From Rehaibacterium terrae (GTDB lineage: Bacteria > Pseudomonadota > Gammaproteobacteria > Xanthomonadales > Xanthomonadaceae): a DNA stretch of 47,549 nt. Positions 1 through 11,406 of this stretch are shown piece by piece. Where the stretch lies: positions 1 through 47,549 of the forward strand of contig NZ_JACHHX010000021.1 of NCBI RefSeq assembly GCF_014202935.1. The letters run 5' to 3'. The notes under the pieces are model-generated. The model had not been told where the DNA came from. It did not search any database and saw only the letters and a program-made list of their open reading frames with translations. The position numbers were made by a program, and so were the translations under genes. The first letter of the stretch is position 1. Every line of letters begins with the position of its first letter.

Positions 1-270
1 GGAGGTATCGCCCTTCGGGCCTCTGATAGGCGCATCTCAGATGTCCGCGAAAGCGGAGCTCGCCACTCACGCCGACCGGGTGAAGCCGGGTCGGCAACTG
101 GCAGCGAGAAGCCGACTCAGGCGGTTCGTAGATCAGCGAAATCAGGTGGCGTGTCGGGAGCGCTCAAACACGCCAACCTCAACCCTGCCAACCGCCGGAT
201 GCGGACCCGCATGTCCGGTGGTGTGGGAGGGGTCCTCGGAGGTGGCATTCTCCGAGGCCCCTATCCCGAT
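1..270 (+). mobile_element. 3' portion of a group II intron (domains V and VI)
   Basis: A domain V-like hairpin lies at 191-222: a nine-pair lower stem, a two-base bulge and a GCGG/CCGC upper stem. It resembles the bacterial domain V pattern GCCGGATGCGG...CCGCAYGTCCGGT. Domain VI follows at 225-267 as a long stem (arms starting GGGAGGGG and ending CCCCTATCCC) with an unpaired A at 263. That A is eight bases from the probable 3' splice end at 270, the expected branch-point position. The 3' terminus CTATCCCGAT is also of group II type. Positions 1-190 hold several small hairpins with GAAA or GTGA loops (for example CCGCGAAAGCGG near 46-57) and no convincing reading frame, so they are probably other ribozyme domains; that part is inference. 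Any maturase gene and the 5' end lie outside the window. Confidence 0.72.
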
Positions 271-306
271 CGGGGCCGATACATGGCGCCATGCGGGGGC
301 GAACGG

Positions 307-335
307 CTGATCGATCGCCGCGCGCCGGGTATGCT
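307..335 (+). promoter_or_regulatory. possible sigma-70 promoter for the asparaginase gene
   Basis: CTGATC at 307-312 and TATGCT at 330-335 are separated by 17 bases and lie about 28 bases upstream of the chosen ATG. The -35 match is poor, so this is only a candidate. It lies just downstream of the intron end. Confidence 0.25.
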
Positions 336-362
336 CGGAGCTTTCCTCGCCGGAGAGCCATC

Positions 363-1346
363 ATGCTGCGCAGCGCCGCCTTCGTCCTGTCACTGCTCGT
401 CAGTCCCATCCTCTGTGCCGCCGATAAGCCGCTTGCCCTGGTGATCCACGGCGGTGCCGGCACGATGAGCCGCGAAGCGCTCACGCCCGAACGCGAGGCG
501 GAAATCCGCGCCGACCTCGATCGTGCGCTCGATGCCGGGCACGCGGTGCTGCGCGCGGGCGGCAGCGCGCTGGACGCGGTGACGGCGGCAGTGGTGGTGC
601 TGGAGGATTCGCCGCACTTCAATGCCGGCAAGGGCGCGGTGTTCAACGCCGAGGGCGTGAACGAGCTGGACGCCGCGATCATGGACGGCGCGACGCAACG
701 TGCCGGCGCGGTGGCCGCCATCCACCGCACCAAGAACCCGATCAGGCTCGCCCGTGCGGTGATGGAGCAGTCGCGTCATGTCATGCTGATCGGCGAGGGC
801 GCGGAGAAATTCGGCGAGTCGGTGGGCATCGAGTTCGTCGATCCGGCGTACTTCCGCACCGAGCACCGCTGGCAGCAACTGCAGGACGCGAAGGCGAGGG
901 AGGCTGCACAGGCCGCGCTGCCGCGCGGTTACCACTACGGCACGGTCGGCGCGGTGGCGCTGGACGGCGAGGGCCGCATCGCCACCGCCACTTCCACCGG
1001 CGGCACCACCAACAAGCGTTGGGGCCGGGTCGGCGACACGCCGGTGATCGGCGCCGGCACCTATGCCGGCGCACGGTGCGGCGTGTCGGCCACCGGCACC
1101 GGCGAGTTCTTCATCCGCCTCATGGTCGCCTACGACATCTGCGCGCGCATGGAGTACCGCGGCGACAGCCTGGCGGCGGCCGCCGAAGAGGTGGTGATGA
1201 AGCGCCTGCCGGCGATCGGCGGCGACGGCGGCATCATCGCGCTCGACGGCGAGGGCAACATCAGCGCGACCTTCAACACCTCCGGCATGTATCGCGGCTG
1301 GATCAAGCCGGATGGGACACGCGGCACGGCGATCTTCAAGGAGTGA
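363..1346 (+). CDS. isoaspartyl peptidase / L-asparaginase, Ntn-hydrolase family
   Basis: This is a plant-type (Ntn-hydrolase) asparaginase / beta-aspartyl peptidase of 327 residues. The family removes isoaspartyl dipeptides or deamidates asparagine after self-cleavage before a threonine. The nucleophile is visible as T194 in [12 protein letters not shown], followed by the glycine-rich [10 protein letters not shown] segment. The N-terminal HGGAGTMSR (residues 29-37) and [10 protein letters not shown] motifs are typical. The start at 363 gives a signal peptide ([20 protein letters not shown]) with GGAGAG just upstream, so the enzyme is predicted to be periplasmic. An earlier in-frame start would add sequence unlike a signal peptide. 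It stands alone between the intron tail and gcvPB. Confidence 0.93.
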   Translation: MLRSAAFVLSLLVSPILCAADKPLALVIHGGAGTMSREALTPEREAEIRADLDRALDAGHAVLRAGGSALDAVTAAVVVLEDSPHFNAGKGAVFNAEGVNELDAAIMDGATQRAGAVAAIHRTKNPIRLARAVMEQSRHVMLIGEGAEKFGESVGIEFVDPAYFRTEHRWQQLQDAKAREAAQAALPRGYHYGTVGAVALDGEGRIATATSTGGTTNKRWGRVGDTPVIGAGTYAGARCGVSATGTGEFFIRLMVAYDICARMEYRGDSLAAAAEEVVMKRLPAIGGDGGIIALDGEGNISATFNTSGMYRGWIKPDGTRGTAIFKE

Positions 1347-1359
1347 CCCGCCACCACGT

Positions 1360-1389
1360 CGGGCCGTCGCTCACGGCAGCGACGGCCCG
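1360..1389. terminator. strong hairpin after the asparaginase gene, terminator-like without a T tract
   Basis: Two perfectly complementary 12-base arms (1360-1371 and 1378-1389, CGGGCCGTCGCT and its complement) enclose a six-base loop, starting 14 bases after the stop codon. No T run follows, so it may be a stabiliser or a non-canonical terminator. The rest of the 1347-1603 spacer shows no riboswitch that I recognise. Confidence 0.45.
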
Positions 1390-1603
1390 GCTACGCTCGG
1401 CCAAGGGAGGTGCGCACGCACCGGAGCGATCCGCGCGATGCCGGTCGGCCATGCCGGGCCCCTCGAACCGGGACGGCGAGCGCCGCAACGCGGACCGGCA
1501 ACGATGCCGGCCGGGAAGGCGCGGCAGGGACGCCGCCGTGTCGCTATGGCAAAATGCGAGGCTGTTTCGGCCCACGCCCCCCCACCTGCCAGACCTCCCG
1601 CCC

Positions 1604-3061
1604 ATGCTGATCTTCGAGCAGTCCCAGCCCGGCCGCACGGCCGCCGCGCAGCTTCCCGCCGATGCCGCCATTCCCGCCGATTTGCCGGCCGAACTGCTGC
1701 GCGATACGCCGGTCGGCCTGCCCGAAGTCTCCGAGCTGCAGGCGGTGCGCCATTACACCAACCTGTCGCGCAAGAACTTCTCGATCGACACGAACTTCTA
1801 CCCGCTGGGTTCGTGCACGATGAAGTACAACCCGCGCGTGTGCCATTCGATGGCGCTGCTCGACGGCTTCCTCGGCCGCCATCCCTATGCGCCGGACGCG
1901 CTGTCGCAGGGCTTCCTGAGCTGCATGTACGAGCTGCAGGAGATCCTCGCCGCGGTCACCGGGATGAAGGGCGGCGTGTCGCTGGCGCCGATGGCCGGCG
2001 CGCAGGGCGAATTCGCCGGCGTGGCCATGATCATGGCCTACCACAAGCACCGCGGCGATCTCGAGCGCACCGAGATCATCGTCCCCGACGCCGCCCACGG
2101 CACCAACCCGGCGACCGCGGTGATGTGCGGCTGCACCGTGCGCGAGATCCCGACCCGGGACGACGGTGACATCGACCTGGAGGCGCTGAAGAAGGTGCTC
2201 GGCCCGAAGACCGCCGGCATCATGCTCACCAACCCGAGCACCATCGGCGTGTTCGAGCGCCGCATCGTCGAGATCGCACGGCTCGTGCACGAGGCCGGCG
2301 GCCTGCTGTACTACGACGGCGCCAACCTCAACGCCATCCTCGGCAAGGTGCGCCCGGGCGACATGGGCTTCGACGCCATCCACATGAACCTGCACAAGAC
2401 CTTCTCGACGCCGCACGGCGGTGGCGGTCCGGGCGCGGGCGCGGTGGGCGTCAGCGAGCGGCTCAAGCCCTTCCTGCCGATCCCGATGATCGGCAAGAGC
2501 GAGGACGGCAGCTACCATTTCGTCCGCAAGAAGGACGCGCCGCTGAGCATCGGCCGGCTGTCGGCGTTCGCCGGCAACGCCGGCGTGCTGCTGCGCGCCT
2601 ACGTGTATGCCCGCCTGCTCGGCCGCGAGGGCATGACCCGGGTCGCCGAGTACGCCACGCTCAACGCCAACTATCTGGCCAAGCGGCTTGCGGAGAAGGG
2701 GTTCACACTGGCCTATCCCGAGCGCCGTGCCAGCCACGAGTTCATCGTCACCGTGGCGCCGCAGAAGAAGGCCCACGGCATCACCGCGCTGGACTTCTCC
2801 AAGGCGCTGCTCGACCACGGCATCCACGCGCCGACCAACTACTTCCCGCTGCTGGTGCCCGAGTGCCTGCTGATCGAGCCGACCGAGACCGAGAGCAAGG
2901 AGACGCTCGACGAGTTCGTGGAAGTGATGGCCAAGTTGCTCGACACCGCCGCCAACGACACCGAGCGCATGAAGGGCGCGCCCTACACCACGCCGGTGCG
3001 CCGACTGGACGACGTCAAGGCCGCCAGGGAGCTGGACCTGGCCTGGCAGCCGGCGGCCTGA
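1604..3061 (+). CDS. gcvPB: glycine dehydrogenase (decarboxylating) subunit 2, P-protein beta subunit
   Basis: This is the C-terminal-type subunit of the two-subunit P-protein of the glycine cleavage system. With PLP it decarboxylates glycine and passes aminomethyl to the lipoyl H-protein. It has 485 residues, normal for the subunit. The PLP lysine is K265 in [18 protein letters not shown], and [11 protein letters not shown] and the [11 protein letters not shown] stretch are conserved. The ATG at 1604 begins [11 protein letters not shown], the usual N-terminus; the long upstream extension of the open frame is not coding. The partner gcvPA and gcvH/gcvT are not in this window, so the complex is assembled from dispersed genes. 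Confidence 0.96.
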   Translation: MLIFEQSQPGRTAAAQLPADAAIPADLPAELLRDTPVGLPEVSELQAVRHYTNLSRKNFSIDTNFYPLGSCTMKYNPRVCHSMALLDGFLGRHPYAPDALSQGFLSCMYELQEILAAVTGMKGGVSLAPMAGAQGEFAGVAMIMAYHKHRGDLERTEIIVPDAAHGTNPATAVMCGCTVREIPTRDDGDIDLEALKKVLGPKTAGIMLTNPSTIGVFERRIVEIARLVHEAGGLLYYDGANLNAILGKVRPGDMGFDAIHMNLHKTFSTPHGGGGPGAGAVGVSERLKPFLPIPMIGKSEDGSYHFVRKKDAPLSIGRLSAFAGNAGVLLRAYVYARLLGREGMTRVAEYATLNANYLAKRLAEKGFTLAYPERRASHEFIVTVAPQKKAHGITALDFSKALLDHGIHAPTNYFPLLVPECLLIEPTETESKETLDEFVEVMAKLLDTAANDTERMKGAPYTTPVRRLDDVKAARELDLAWQPAA

Positions 3062-3081
3062 ACGCCGCCGGGGGCGCGACG

Positions 3082-3455
3082 ATGGCCGACGGCAAGGGCA
3101 GCTTCGCGCCACGCGGCCCGGTGGGCATGTGGCGCGCGCTCCTGTGGTCGCTCAAGGGGCTGCGCGCGGCGTGGCTGGTCGAGTCCTCGTTCCGGTTGGA
3201 GATCTACGCCTTCGCCGTGCTGGCGCCACTGGGCTGGTACCTGGGCGAGGGCGCGATCGAGCGCGCCCTGCTGATCGGCAGCCTGCTGCTGGTGATCAGC
3301 GCCGAGCTGCTCAACTCCGCCGTCGAGGCGGTGATCGAACGCTACGGCCCCGAGCACCACGAGCTGGCCGGCCGCGCCAAGGACATGGGCTCGGCGGCGG
3401 TGTTCGTGCTGATGCTCAACGTACTGCTGGTCTGGGGCCTGATCCTGGGGCCGCG

Positions 3456-3471
<16 letters not shown>
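3082..3471 (+). CDS. dgkA: diacylglycerol kinase
   Basis: Small integral-membrane diacylglycerol kinase of 129 residues. It phosphorylates diacylglycerol to phosphatidate, recycling the lipid left by membrane-derived oligosaccharide or LPS modification. The family signature [15 protein letters not shown] (about residues 74-88), then KDMGSAAVF, is intact, and three hydrophobic segments are visible. The gene begins 20 bases after the gcvPB stop and may be co-transcribed. Its last 16 bases overlap the 3' end of the convergent DUF255 gene. Confidence 0.95.
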
Positions 3472-5540
<2,069 letters not shown>

Positions 5541-5562
5541 GGGCGTTTTCCCGTCGGGTTCG

Positions 5563-5590
5563 TTGAGCCTACGCCGGCAGCCGTTAAACT
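5563..5590 (+). promoter_or_regulatory. candidate promoter for rlmI-lgt
   Basis: TTGAGC at 5563-5568 and TAAACT at 5585-5590 are spaced by 16 bases. This places a start site about 20 bases before the GTG start and leaves room only for the ribosome-binding site AGGAAG. Confidence 0.4.
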
Positions 5591-5614
5591 GCCGCTTTGG
5601 CAGGAAGCATTCCC

Positions 5615-6814
5615 GTGAGTCGACCCGATTATCCGGCGCTGTACCTCAAGCGCGGCGAGGACCGTCGCCTGCGCGCCGGCCACCTGTGGGTGTTCAGCAA
5701 CGAGGTGGACGTGGCGCGCAGCCCGCTGACGGCGTTCGCGCCCGGCGATCCGGTGGTCGTCCTCGACCATGCCGGCAAGGCGCTGGGCAGCGGCTATGTC
5801 AATCCGAACACGCTGATCGCCGCGCGGCTGGTGGATCGCGGCGGCCACGCGCTGGACCGGTCGCTGTTCGTGCATCGGCTCAACGTGGCCTTGTCGCTGC
5901 GCGAGCGCCTGCATTCCGAGCCGTTCTACCGGCTGCTGTTCGGCGAGAGTGATGGCGTGCCGGGCCTGGTGGTGGAGCGCTTCGGCGACATCGTGGTCGC
6001 CCAGACCACCACCGCCGGCACCGAGCGGCTCAAGGACGCCATCGCCGAGGCCATCGAGAGGGTGCTCGCCCCGCGCGCGCTGATCTGGAAGAACGACAGC
6101 GGCGCCCGTGCCATCGAGGGCTTGCCGTCCTGCGCCGACATCGGCCTGGGCGAATTCTCCGGCCCGCTGCGGGTGCGCGAGGGTGGGCTGGACTTCGACG
6201 TCGACGTCATCGGCGGGCAGAAGACCGGCTGGTTCTTCGACCAGCGCGCCAATCGCGACCGGTTGGCGCCCTATGTCGCCGGCAAGCGCGTGCTCGACGT
6301 GTTCAGCTACGTCGGCGCCTGGGGCCTGCGCGCGGCCGCCTTCGGTGCCGAGCGCGTGGACTGCGTGGACGTGTCCGGCCGTGCGGTCGAGGCGGTCGCC
6401 CGAAACGCCGCGCTCAACGGGCTGGACGCGCGCGTGCAGGCGATCGAGGCAGATGCCTTCGATTTCCTCAAGGCCGCGCGCGCCGAGCGCCGGCGCTGGG
6501 ACGTGGTGGTCCTCGACCCGCCGGCCTTCGTCAAGCGCAGGAAGGACTTCAAGGAAGGCGCGCTGGCCTACCGCCGCCTCAACGAGCTGGGTATGCAGGT
6601 GCTCGAACGCGACGGCATCCTGATCACCTGCTCGTGCAGCCATCACATGCCGCGCGCGGCGCTGATGGAGGGCGTGCAGGCCGGTGCGCGTCACCTCGAC
6701 CGCTTCGTGCAGATGGTCGAGCCGCTGTCGCAGGCGCCGGACCATCCGGTACATCCGGCCATCCCCGAAACCGACTACCTCAAGGGTTACGTGTTCAGGA
6801 CGACGCCCGCATGA
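5615..6814 (+). CDS. rlmI: 23S rRNA (cytosine(1962)-C5)-methyltransferase
   Basis: Class I SAM-dependent methyltransferase of 399 residues that makes m5C1962 in 23S rRNA. An N-terminal PUA domain ([18 protein letters not shown]) is followed by a Rossmann core with [16 protein letters not shown] and the catalytic-side motifs [10 protein letters not shown] and ITCSCSHHM. The characteristic [14 protein letters not shown] is present. I chose the GTG at 5615 because AGGAAG lies eight bases upstream and the protein then begins [16 protein letters not shown]; a TTG at 5597 in the same frame is less likely. It overlaps lgt by ATGA. Confidence 0.93.
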   Translation: MSRPDYPALYLKRGEDRRLRAGHLWVFSNEVDVARSPLTAFAPGDPVVVLDHAGKALGSGYVNPNTLIAARLVDRGGHALDRSLFVHRLNVALSLRERLHSEPFYRLLFGESDGVPGLVVERFGDIVVAQTTTAGTERLKDAIAEAIERVLAPRALIWKNDSGARAIEGLPSCADIGLGEFSGPLRVREGGLDFDVDVIGGQKTGWFFDQRANRDRLAPYVAGKRVLDVFSYVGAWGLRAAAFGAERVDCVDVSGRAVEAVARNAALNGLDARVQAIEADAFDFLKAARAERRRWDVVVLDPPAFVKRRKDFKEGALAYRRLNELGMQVLERDGILITCSCSHHMPRAALMEGVQAGARHLDRFVQMVEPLSQAPDHPVHPAIPETDYLKGYVFRTTPA

Positions 6815-7689
6815 GCTGGTTGCACGACATCGATCCCATCGCCATCCCGCTGCCGTTCTGGCCGCACGGCATCCACTGGTACGGCCTGATGTACGTAGCC
6901 GGCTTCCTGGTCGCCTGGTGGCTGGGCACGCGGCGGGTGAACGCCGGGCGGTTGCCCGGCGTGGACGCCAATGGCTGGGGCGACCTGATGTTCTACGCCA
7001 TGCTCGGGGTGATCCTGGGCGGACGCCTCGGCTACGTGTTGTTCTACGGCTTCGGCGATTTCCTGCGCGACCCGCTGATGCTGCTGCGCATCCACGAGGG
7101 CGGCATGAGCTTCCACGGCGGCCTGCTCGGCGTGATGGCGGCGGTGGCGTGGTGGTCGTGGCGTCGCCGCCTGCATGTGTTCGACACGCTCGATTTCGTC
7201 GCGCCGCTGGTGCCGCCTGGCCTCGGCTTCGGCCGGCTCGGCAACTTCATCGGCGGCGAACTGTGGGGCAAGCCGACCGGCGGCCAGGGCGGCGTGGTGT
7301 TTCCCGATGCGCTGCCGCCGGAGCTGGCGCGGCTGGACCTGCCCACGTTGCGCGAGCTGCACCAGGCCGGCGCGCTGGAGGAGTTCGCGCGCTACCCCTC
7401 GCAGCTCTACCAGGCTGGGCTGGAGGGCCTGGCGATGTTTGTGGTGCTGTACTGGTTCTCACGCAAGCCGCGCCCGCGCTACGCCGTATCGGGTCTGTTC
7501 GCGCTGCTCTACGGCGTGTTCCGTTTCGCGGTGGAGTTCGTGCGTGAGCCGGACGCGCACATCGGTTATCTGGCCTGGGGCTGGCTGACCATGGGGCAGG
7601 TGCTGAGCCTGCCGCTGGTGGCCGTGGGCATCGTGCTGCTGGGGATGTCGCGGCGTGCGCCGACGTTGAGGCCGGCAGGCGCGGCCTGA
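6811..7689 (+). CDS. lgt: prolipoprotein diacylglyceryl transferase
   Basis: Inner-membrane enzyme of 292 residues that transfers diacylglyceryl from phosphatidylglycerol to the lipobox cysteine of prolipoproteins, the first step of lipoprotein maturation. The signature [18 protein letters not shown] and the [13 protein letters not shown] loop with catalytic-region histidines are present, along with about seven hydrophobic segments. The ATG overlaps the rlmI stop (ATGA), implying translational coupling. In many proteobacteria lgt precedes thyA, as here. The window's predicted lipoproteins (for example at 22816) would be substrates. Confidence 0.95.
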   Translation: MSWLHDIDPIAIPLPFWPHGIHWYGLMYVAGFLVAWWLGTRRVNAGRLPGVDANGWGDLMFYAMLGVILGGRLGYVLFYGFGDFLRDPLMLLRIHEGGMSFHGGLLGVMAAVAWWSWRRRLHVFDTLDFVAPLVPPGLGFGRLGNFIGGELWGKPTGGQGGVVFPDALPPELARLDLPTLRELHQAGALEEFARYPSQLYQAGLEGLAMFVVLYWFSRKPRPRYAVSGLFALLYGVFRFAVEFVREPDAHIGYLAWGWLTMGQVLSLPLVAVGIVLLGMSRRAPTLRPAGAA

Positions 7690-7719
7690 GCCGGGATCCA
7701 GGGCGCACCGGATTTTCGG

Positions 7720-7743
7720 GTCGCGGCCGACGCCGCGCCTACA
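7720..7743. repeat. REP-like palindromic repeat
   Basis: A 24-base imperfect palindrome (GTCGCGGCCGACGCCGCGCC then TACA) lies in the lgt-thyA spacer. It belongs to the same family as the two copies at 11261 and 11383 (GTCGCGGC..GCCGC.CCTAC). Confidence 0.55.
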
Positions 7744-7757
7744 AGGGACGGGAGACG

Positions 7758-8552
7758 ATGAGGCAATACCTGGAACTGCTCCGCCACGTGCTCGAACACG
7801 GCACCGACAAGGCCGACCGCACCGGCACCGGCACGCGCTCGGTGTTCGGCTGGCAGATGCGCTTCGACCTGAACGAAGGCTTCCCGCTGGTCACCACCAA
7901 GAAGCTGCACCTGCGCTCGATCATCCACGAGCTGCTGTGGTTCCTGCGCGGCGAGACCAACATCGCCTACCTGAAGGAGAACAAGGTCAGCATCTGGGAC
8001 GAGTGGGCCGACGAGCGCGGTGAGCTCGGGCCGGTGTACGGCAAGCAGTGGCGGGCCTGGGCGACGGCCGACGGGCGCACGGTGGACCAGATCCGCTGGG
8101 TGCTGGACGAGATCCGCCGCAACCCCGATTCGCGGCGCTTGATCGTCAGTGCCTGGAACGTCGGCGAGTTGGACCGGATGGCGCTGATGCCCTGCCACAC
8201 GCTGTTCCAGTTCTACGTCGCCGACGGCAGGCTGAGCTGCCAGCTCTACCAGCGTTCGGGCGACATCTTCCTGGGCGTGCCGTTCAACATCGCCAGCTAC
8301 GCGCTGCTGACGCACATGGTCGCGCAGGTGTGCGGACTGGGCGTGGGCGACTTCGTGCACACATTGGGCGACGCGCATCTGTACACCAACCACATCGAGC
8401 AGGCGCGCGAGCAGCTCGCGCGGACGCCCAGGCCGTTGCCGAAGCTGCGTCTGAATCCGGACGTGACCGACCTGTTCGACTTCCGCTACGAGGACATCGA
8501 GATCCTCGGCTACGACCCGCACCCGGCGATCAAGGCGCCGGTGGCGGTATGA
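7758..8552 (+). CDS. thyA: thymidylate synthase
   Basis: ThyA of 264 residues, the same length as the E. coli enzyme. It methylates dUMP to dTMP with methylenetetrahydrofolate, producing dihydrofolate. The catalytic cysteine is C146 in [14 protein letters not shown]. The folate/dUMP-binding residues in [11 protein letters not shown] and the SAYALLTHM helix are conserved. GGGACGGGAGACG precedes the ATG. The next gene, folA, overlaps by ATGA and reduces the dihydrofolate that this enzyme produces, a common coupling. Confidence 0.97.
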   Translation: MRQYLELLRHVLEHGTDKADRTGTGTRSVFGWQMRFDLNEGFPLVTTKKLHLRSIIHELLWFLRGETNIAYLKENKVSIWDEWADERGELGPVYGKQWRAWATADGRTVDQIRWVLDEIRRNPDSRRLIVSAWNVGELDRMALMPCHTLFQFYVADGRLSCQLYQRSGDIFLGVPFNIASYALLTHMVAQVCGLGVGDFVHTLGDAHLYTNHIEQAREQLARTPRPLPKLRLNPDVTDLFDFRYEDIEILGYDPHPAIKAPVAV

Positions 8553-9040
8553 CCGAGCTGGTGCTGATCGCCGCGCTCGATCGCAACCGCGCGATCGGCC
8601 GCGGCAATGCACTGCCGTGGCGTTTGCCGGACGACCTCAAGCGTTTCAAGACACTGACCCTGGGCAAGCCGGTGCTGATGGGCCGGCGCACCGCCGAGTC
8701 GCTCGGTCGCGCCTTGCCGGGGCGGCGCAACCTGGTGCTCACCCGTCACGGCCGGGTGCCGTTCGCGGGGATGGAGCCGGTCGCTTCGCTCGCTGCGGCG
8801 CTGGCGGCGGTCGCCGATGATCCGGAGCTGGCGGTGATCGGCGGCGGCGAGGTCTATGCGTTGGCACTGCCGTACGCGGCTCGGATGTATCTGACCCATG
8901 TCGACACGGTGGTCGAGGGCGCCGATGCCTTCTTTCCGGACTTCGACGCGGCGCAGTGGCGCGTCATCGCGCGCGAGCCGCACCCGGCCGATGCGAGGCA
9001 CCGGCTGGCATTCGAGTTCGTGGATTACGCGCGTCCGTAA
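8549..9040 (+). CDS. folA: dihydrofolate reductase
   Basis: DHFR of 163 residues, regenerating tetrahydrofolate with NADPH. Typical motifs are [47 protein letters not shown] and the nucleotide-binding VIGGGEVY. The acidic active-site residue is the D of LPDDLKRFK. The start overlaps the thyA stop (ATGA). It ends facing apaH; apaH-folA adjacency is also seen in E. coli, although the relative orientation differs here. Confidence 0.96.
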   Translation: MTELVLIAALDRNRAIGRGNALPWRLPDDLKRFKTLTLGKPVLMGRRTAESLGRALPGRRNLVLTRHGRVPFAGMEPVASLAAALAAVADDPELAVIGGGEVYALALPYAARMYLTHVDTVVEGADAFFPDFDAAQWRVIAREPHPADARHRLAFEFVDYARP

Positions 9041-9067
9041 GGCAACGCTGATCGAGTCAGTGCTGCC

Positions 9068-9087
9068 GCGCGCCATGGATGGCGCGC
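9068..9087. terminator. bidirectional hairpin between folA and apaH
   Basis: GCGCGCCAT and its exact complement flank two bases in the spacer between convergent genes; the real loop is probably six bases. No T run is present, so a terminator function is only likely, not shown. Confidence 0.4.
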
Positions 9088-9174
9088 AGCGGCCGGGCAA
9101 GTCCAGTATGAACCTGCCCAGACCTGTCCGGGCATGGGGCGAGCGCGGCCATGGCCGCTGCCGGCGCGCGATGC

Positions 9175-10020
9175 TCAGGCGCGCACGGCGGCCTCGGCAC
9201 GCACCTCGCGCCCGGGCACCTGCACCACGTCCGGCAGCTCGCTGTCGAGCCGCAGCGCGGTGAGCTTGCCGCCCCAGACGCAACCGGTGTCGATGCTGTG
9301 CACGCCCAGGCCCTGGAACAGGCCGAGCGTGGACCAGTGGCCGCAGACGATGCGCAGCTCGCGTTCGGCGCGACCGGGCACTTCGAACCACGGATACAGG
9401 CCGGCCTTCTGGGTGCCGGGTACGCCCTTCTCCTCGAAGGCGATGCGCCCGCCGGGGCTGCAGTAGCGCAGGCGGGTGAAGACGTTGATGATCGCGCGCA
9501 AGCGGTCCACGCCGGTGAGTTTGGGCGACCACGAGGGCTTGTCGCCGTACATGTTGCGCAGCAGCTTGCGGTAGCCGTCGCCGTGCAGGCGTTCCTCGAC
9601 CTCGCGGGCGCGCGCTTCGGCGATCCGGATCGTCCACTTCGGCGCCAGCCCGGCGTGGACCATCGCCCAGCCCAGGCCGCGATCGACATGGATGAGCCTC
9701 TGCCGGCGCAGCCAGTCCAGCAGCAGCTCGCGGTCCTCGGCGAACAGCACGCGCTGCAGGTCCGCGTTGACCTTGCGCTGGTCGGCCTCGCTGCGCTGGG
9801 CGATGGCCAGCAGCGAGAGGTCGTGGTTGCCGAGCACCACCTGGCTGAACGGCGCCAGCGAGCGCACCAGCCGCAGCGTTTCCAGCGACTGCCCGCCACG
9901 GTTGACCAGATCGCCGCAGAACCAGAGGCGGTCGCGCGCCGGATCGAAGCGCAGCCGGTCGAGCAGGCGTTGCAGGGCGTCGTGGCAGCCCTGCAGGTCG
10001 CCGATCGCCCAGGTCGCCAT
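9175..10020 (-). CDS. apaH: symmetrical bis(5'-nucleosyl)-tetraphosphatase
   Basis: Metallophosphoesterase of 281 residues that hydrolyses Ap4A to two ADP. It also removes Np4 caps from RNA in enterobacteria. The metal-binding motifs are in order: GDLQGC, GDLVNRGG, VLGNHDLSLL, and the histidine of HAGLAPKW. The ATG overlaps the apaG stop by one base. It is the last gene of the minus-strand lptD-surA-pdxA-rsmA-apaG-apaH block, which keeps the E. coli order. Confidence 0.96.
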   Translation of the reverse strand: MATWAIGDLQGCHDALQRLLDRLRFDPARDRLWFCGDLVNRGGQSLETLRLVRSLAPFSQVVLGNHDLSLLAIAQRSEADQRKVNADLQRVLFAEDRELLLDWLRRQRLIHVDRGLGWAMVHAGLAPKWTIRIAEARAREVEERLHGDGYRKLLRNMYGDKPSWSPKLTGVDRLRAIINVFTRLRYCSPGGRIAFEEKGVPGTQKAGLYPWFEVPGRAERELRIVCGHWSTLGLFQGLGVHSIDTGCVWGGKLTALRLDSELPDVVQVPGREVRAEAAVRA

Positions 10021-10400
10021 CAGTGCAGGGTCCGCGGCACGGACAGCGTGAACGGCGGGATCGGCGCCTCGAAGCGGGTGCCGTCGTCGGCCAGCATCTC
10101 GTAGCTGCCGCGCATCGTGCCCACCGCGGTTTCGAGCACCGCGCCGGAGGTGTACTGGAAGTCGTCGCCCGGACGCAGCCAGGGCTGCTCGCCGACCACG
10201 CCCTCGCCGCGCACTTCCTGCACCTTGCCGTTGGCGTCGGTGATGATCCAGTGGCGGCCGAGCAGGCGCGCCGGCAGCTTGCCGCGGTTGCGGATGGTGA
10301 TGGTGTAGGCGAACACGTAGCGGTCGTCGGCCGGCTGCGATTGCTCGTCGAGGAAGCGCGTGGCGACGGCGATGTCGATGGCGTACAGCGGGTCGTTCAT
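10020..10400 (-). CDS. apaG: ApaG protein
   Basis: Small 126-residue ApaG/DUF525 protein with an immunoglobulin-like beta fold. Typical segments are [50 protein letters not shown] and [17 protein letters not shown]. The cellular role is not well defined. It is linked to apaH and rsmA in gammaproteobacteria and has been associated with cobalt resistance and magnesium efflux in some enterobacteria. One-base overlap with apaH and a nine-base gap to rsmA indicate a common transcript. Confidence 0.95.
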   Translation of the reverse strand: MNDPLYAIDIAVATRFLDEQSQPADDRYVFAYTITIRNRGKLPARLLGRHWIITDANGKVQEVRGEGVVGEQPWLRPGDDFQYTSGAVLETAVGTMRGSYEMLADDGTRFEAPIPPFTLSVPRTLH

Positions 10401-10409
10401 GACGCCATT

Positions 10410-11222
10410 TTACGGCTTTGTGCCGGGAAGGCGCGGGTGGGCGGCCAGCGTGTTGGCGAGGCTTGCGAATTCGGCGACAGTCAGTTGCTCGGCGCGTGCA
10501 TCGGGGCGCAGGCCGGCGGCGGCGATGGCCTCGCCGGAGCAGATCTGCGCCAGCGCGTTGCGCAAGGTCTTGCGGCGCTGCCCGAAGGCATCGCGGACGA
10601 TGCGCGCGAACAGCGCCGGGTCGGCGATGCCGATCTTCTCCGCTGCCTTGGGCACCAGCCGCACCACCGCCGAGTCGACCTTGGGCGGCGGCGTGAATGC
10701 GCCGGGCGGCACGCGGAACAGCGCGGTCACCTCGCAGTAGGCCTGCAGCATCACGCTCAGCCGGCCGTAGACCTTGGAGCCGGGCGCGGCGGCCATGCGG
10801 TCGACCACTTCCTTCTGCAGCATGAAGTGCATGTCGCGCACCGCCGCGGCGTGGTCGAGGCAGTGGAACAGGATCGGCGTGGAGATGTTGTAGGGCAGGT
10901 TGCCGATCAGGCGGAGTTTTCCGCCGCCCGCCAGCGCACCCAGGTCGACGTCGAGTACGTCGGCATGGACGATCTCCAGTTCGCCGTGTTCGCGTGCGGC
11001 CTCGCTCAGCGGGCCGATCAGGTCGCGGTCGAATTCGATCGCGGTCAGGCGGCCGTGCCGTGCCAGCAGCGGGAAGGTCAGCGCGCCACCGCCGGGGCCG
11101 ATCTCGACGATGCGCTCGCCCGGCTGCGGATTCAGCGCCAGCAGGATGCGCTCGATGATGCCGCGCTCGTGCAGGAAGTGCTGGCCGAACTGCTTCTTGT
11201 GGCGGTGCTGGTCGAGGGACAT
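10410..11222 (-). CDS. rsmA: 16S rRNA (adenine(1518)-N6/adenine(1519)-N6)-dimethyltransferase
   Basis: KsgA/RsmA of 270 residues, which dimethylates two adjacent adenines near the 3' end of 16S rRNA late in 30S assembly. The SAM-binding VEIGPGGGALTFPLLA, the catalytic NLPYNIS and the N-terminal KKQFGQHFLHE are diagnostic. Loss of this family typically gives kasugamycin resistance. It follows pdxA in the conserved block, but here a 180-base spacer carrying paired REP repeats (11261-11406) separates the two genes, so transcription may be uncoupled. Confidence 0.96.
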   Translation of the reverse strand: MSLDQHRHKKQFGQHFLHERGIIERILLALNPQPGERIVEIGPGGGALTFPLLARHGRLTAIEFDRDLIGPLSEAAREHGELEIVHADVLDVDLGALAGGGKLRLIGNLPYNISTPILFHCLDHAAAVRDMHFMLQKEVVDRMAAAPGSKVYGRLSVMLQAYCEVTALFRVPPGAFTPPPKVDSAVVRLVPKAAEKIGIADPALFARIVRDAFGQRRKTLRNALAQICSGEAIAAAGLRPDARAEQLTVAEFASLANTLAAHPRLPGTKP

Positions 11223-11260
11223 GGACGGGATCGGGATTCAGGATTGGAAATTCTAGATTT

Positions 11261-11406
11261 CGTAGGAGCAACTTCAGCCGCGACTCGCGAAGCGAGAAAT
11301 GAGTGAAGAGGAGTGAGAAACGAGGGGAGGCATCGGCTTGCCGCAGCTTTGTTTTCTCGCGCTTCACTCCTCCGCACGCTGGGTCGCGGCTGAGGCCGCT
11401 CCTACG
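11261..11406. repeat. REPIN-like doublet: two inverted REP sequences
   Basis: CGTAGGAGCAACTTCAGCCG (continuing CGAC) at 11261-11284 and its inverted partner GTCGCGGCTGAGGCCGCTCC (continuing TACG) at 11383-11406 flank about 98 bases. That inner stretch contains a second inverted pair (GAGGAGTGA at 11308-11316 and TCACTCCTC near 11364-11372). The right repeat includes the pdxA stop codon. Such doublets are usually moved by RAYT-type transposases; none is in the window. Confidence 0.65.

Noticed and set aside
1-270. 6S RNA, suggested by CATCTCAGATGTCCGCGAAAGC near 32-54
   Set aside because: The region lacks the 6S central bubble and matching closing arm at the right distance; domain V and VI of a group II intron explain the 3' half much better.
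1347-1603. glycine riboswitch upstream of gcvPB
   Set aside because: Neither of the conserved glycine-aptamer cores is present; only a GC-rich hairpin is seen.
9175-11367. a single 730-codon minus-strand frame spanning rsmA, apaG and apaH
   Set aside because: Only its last 281 codons match a family (ApaH); the rest is the out-of-frame shadow of rsmA and apaG, which have their own starts.
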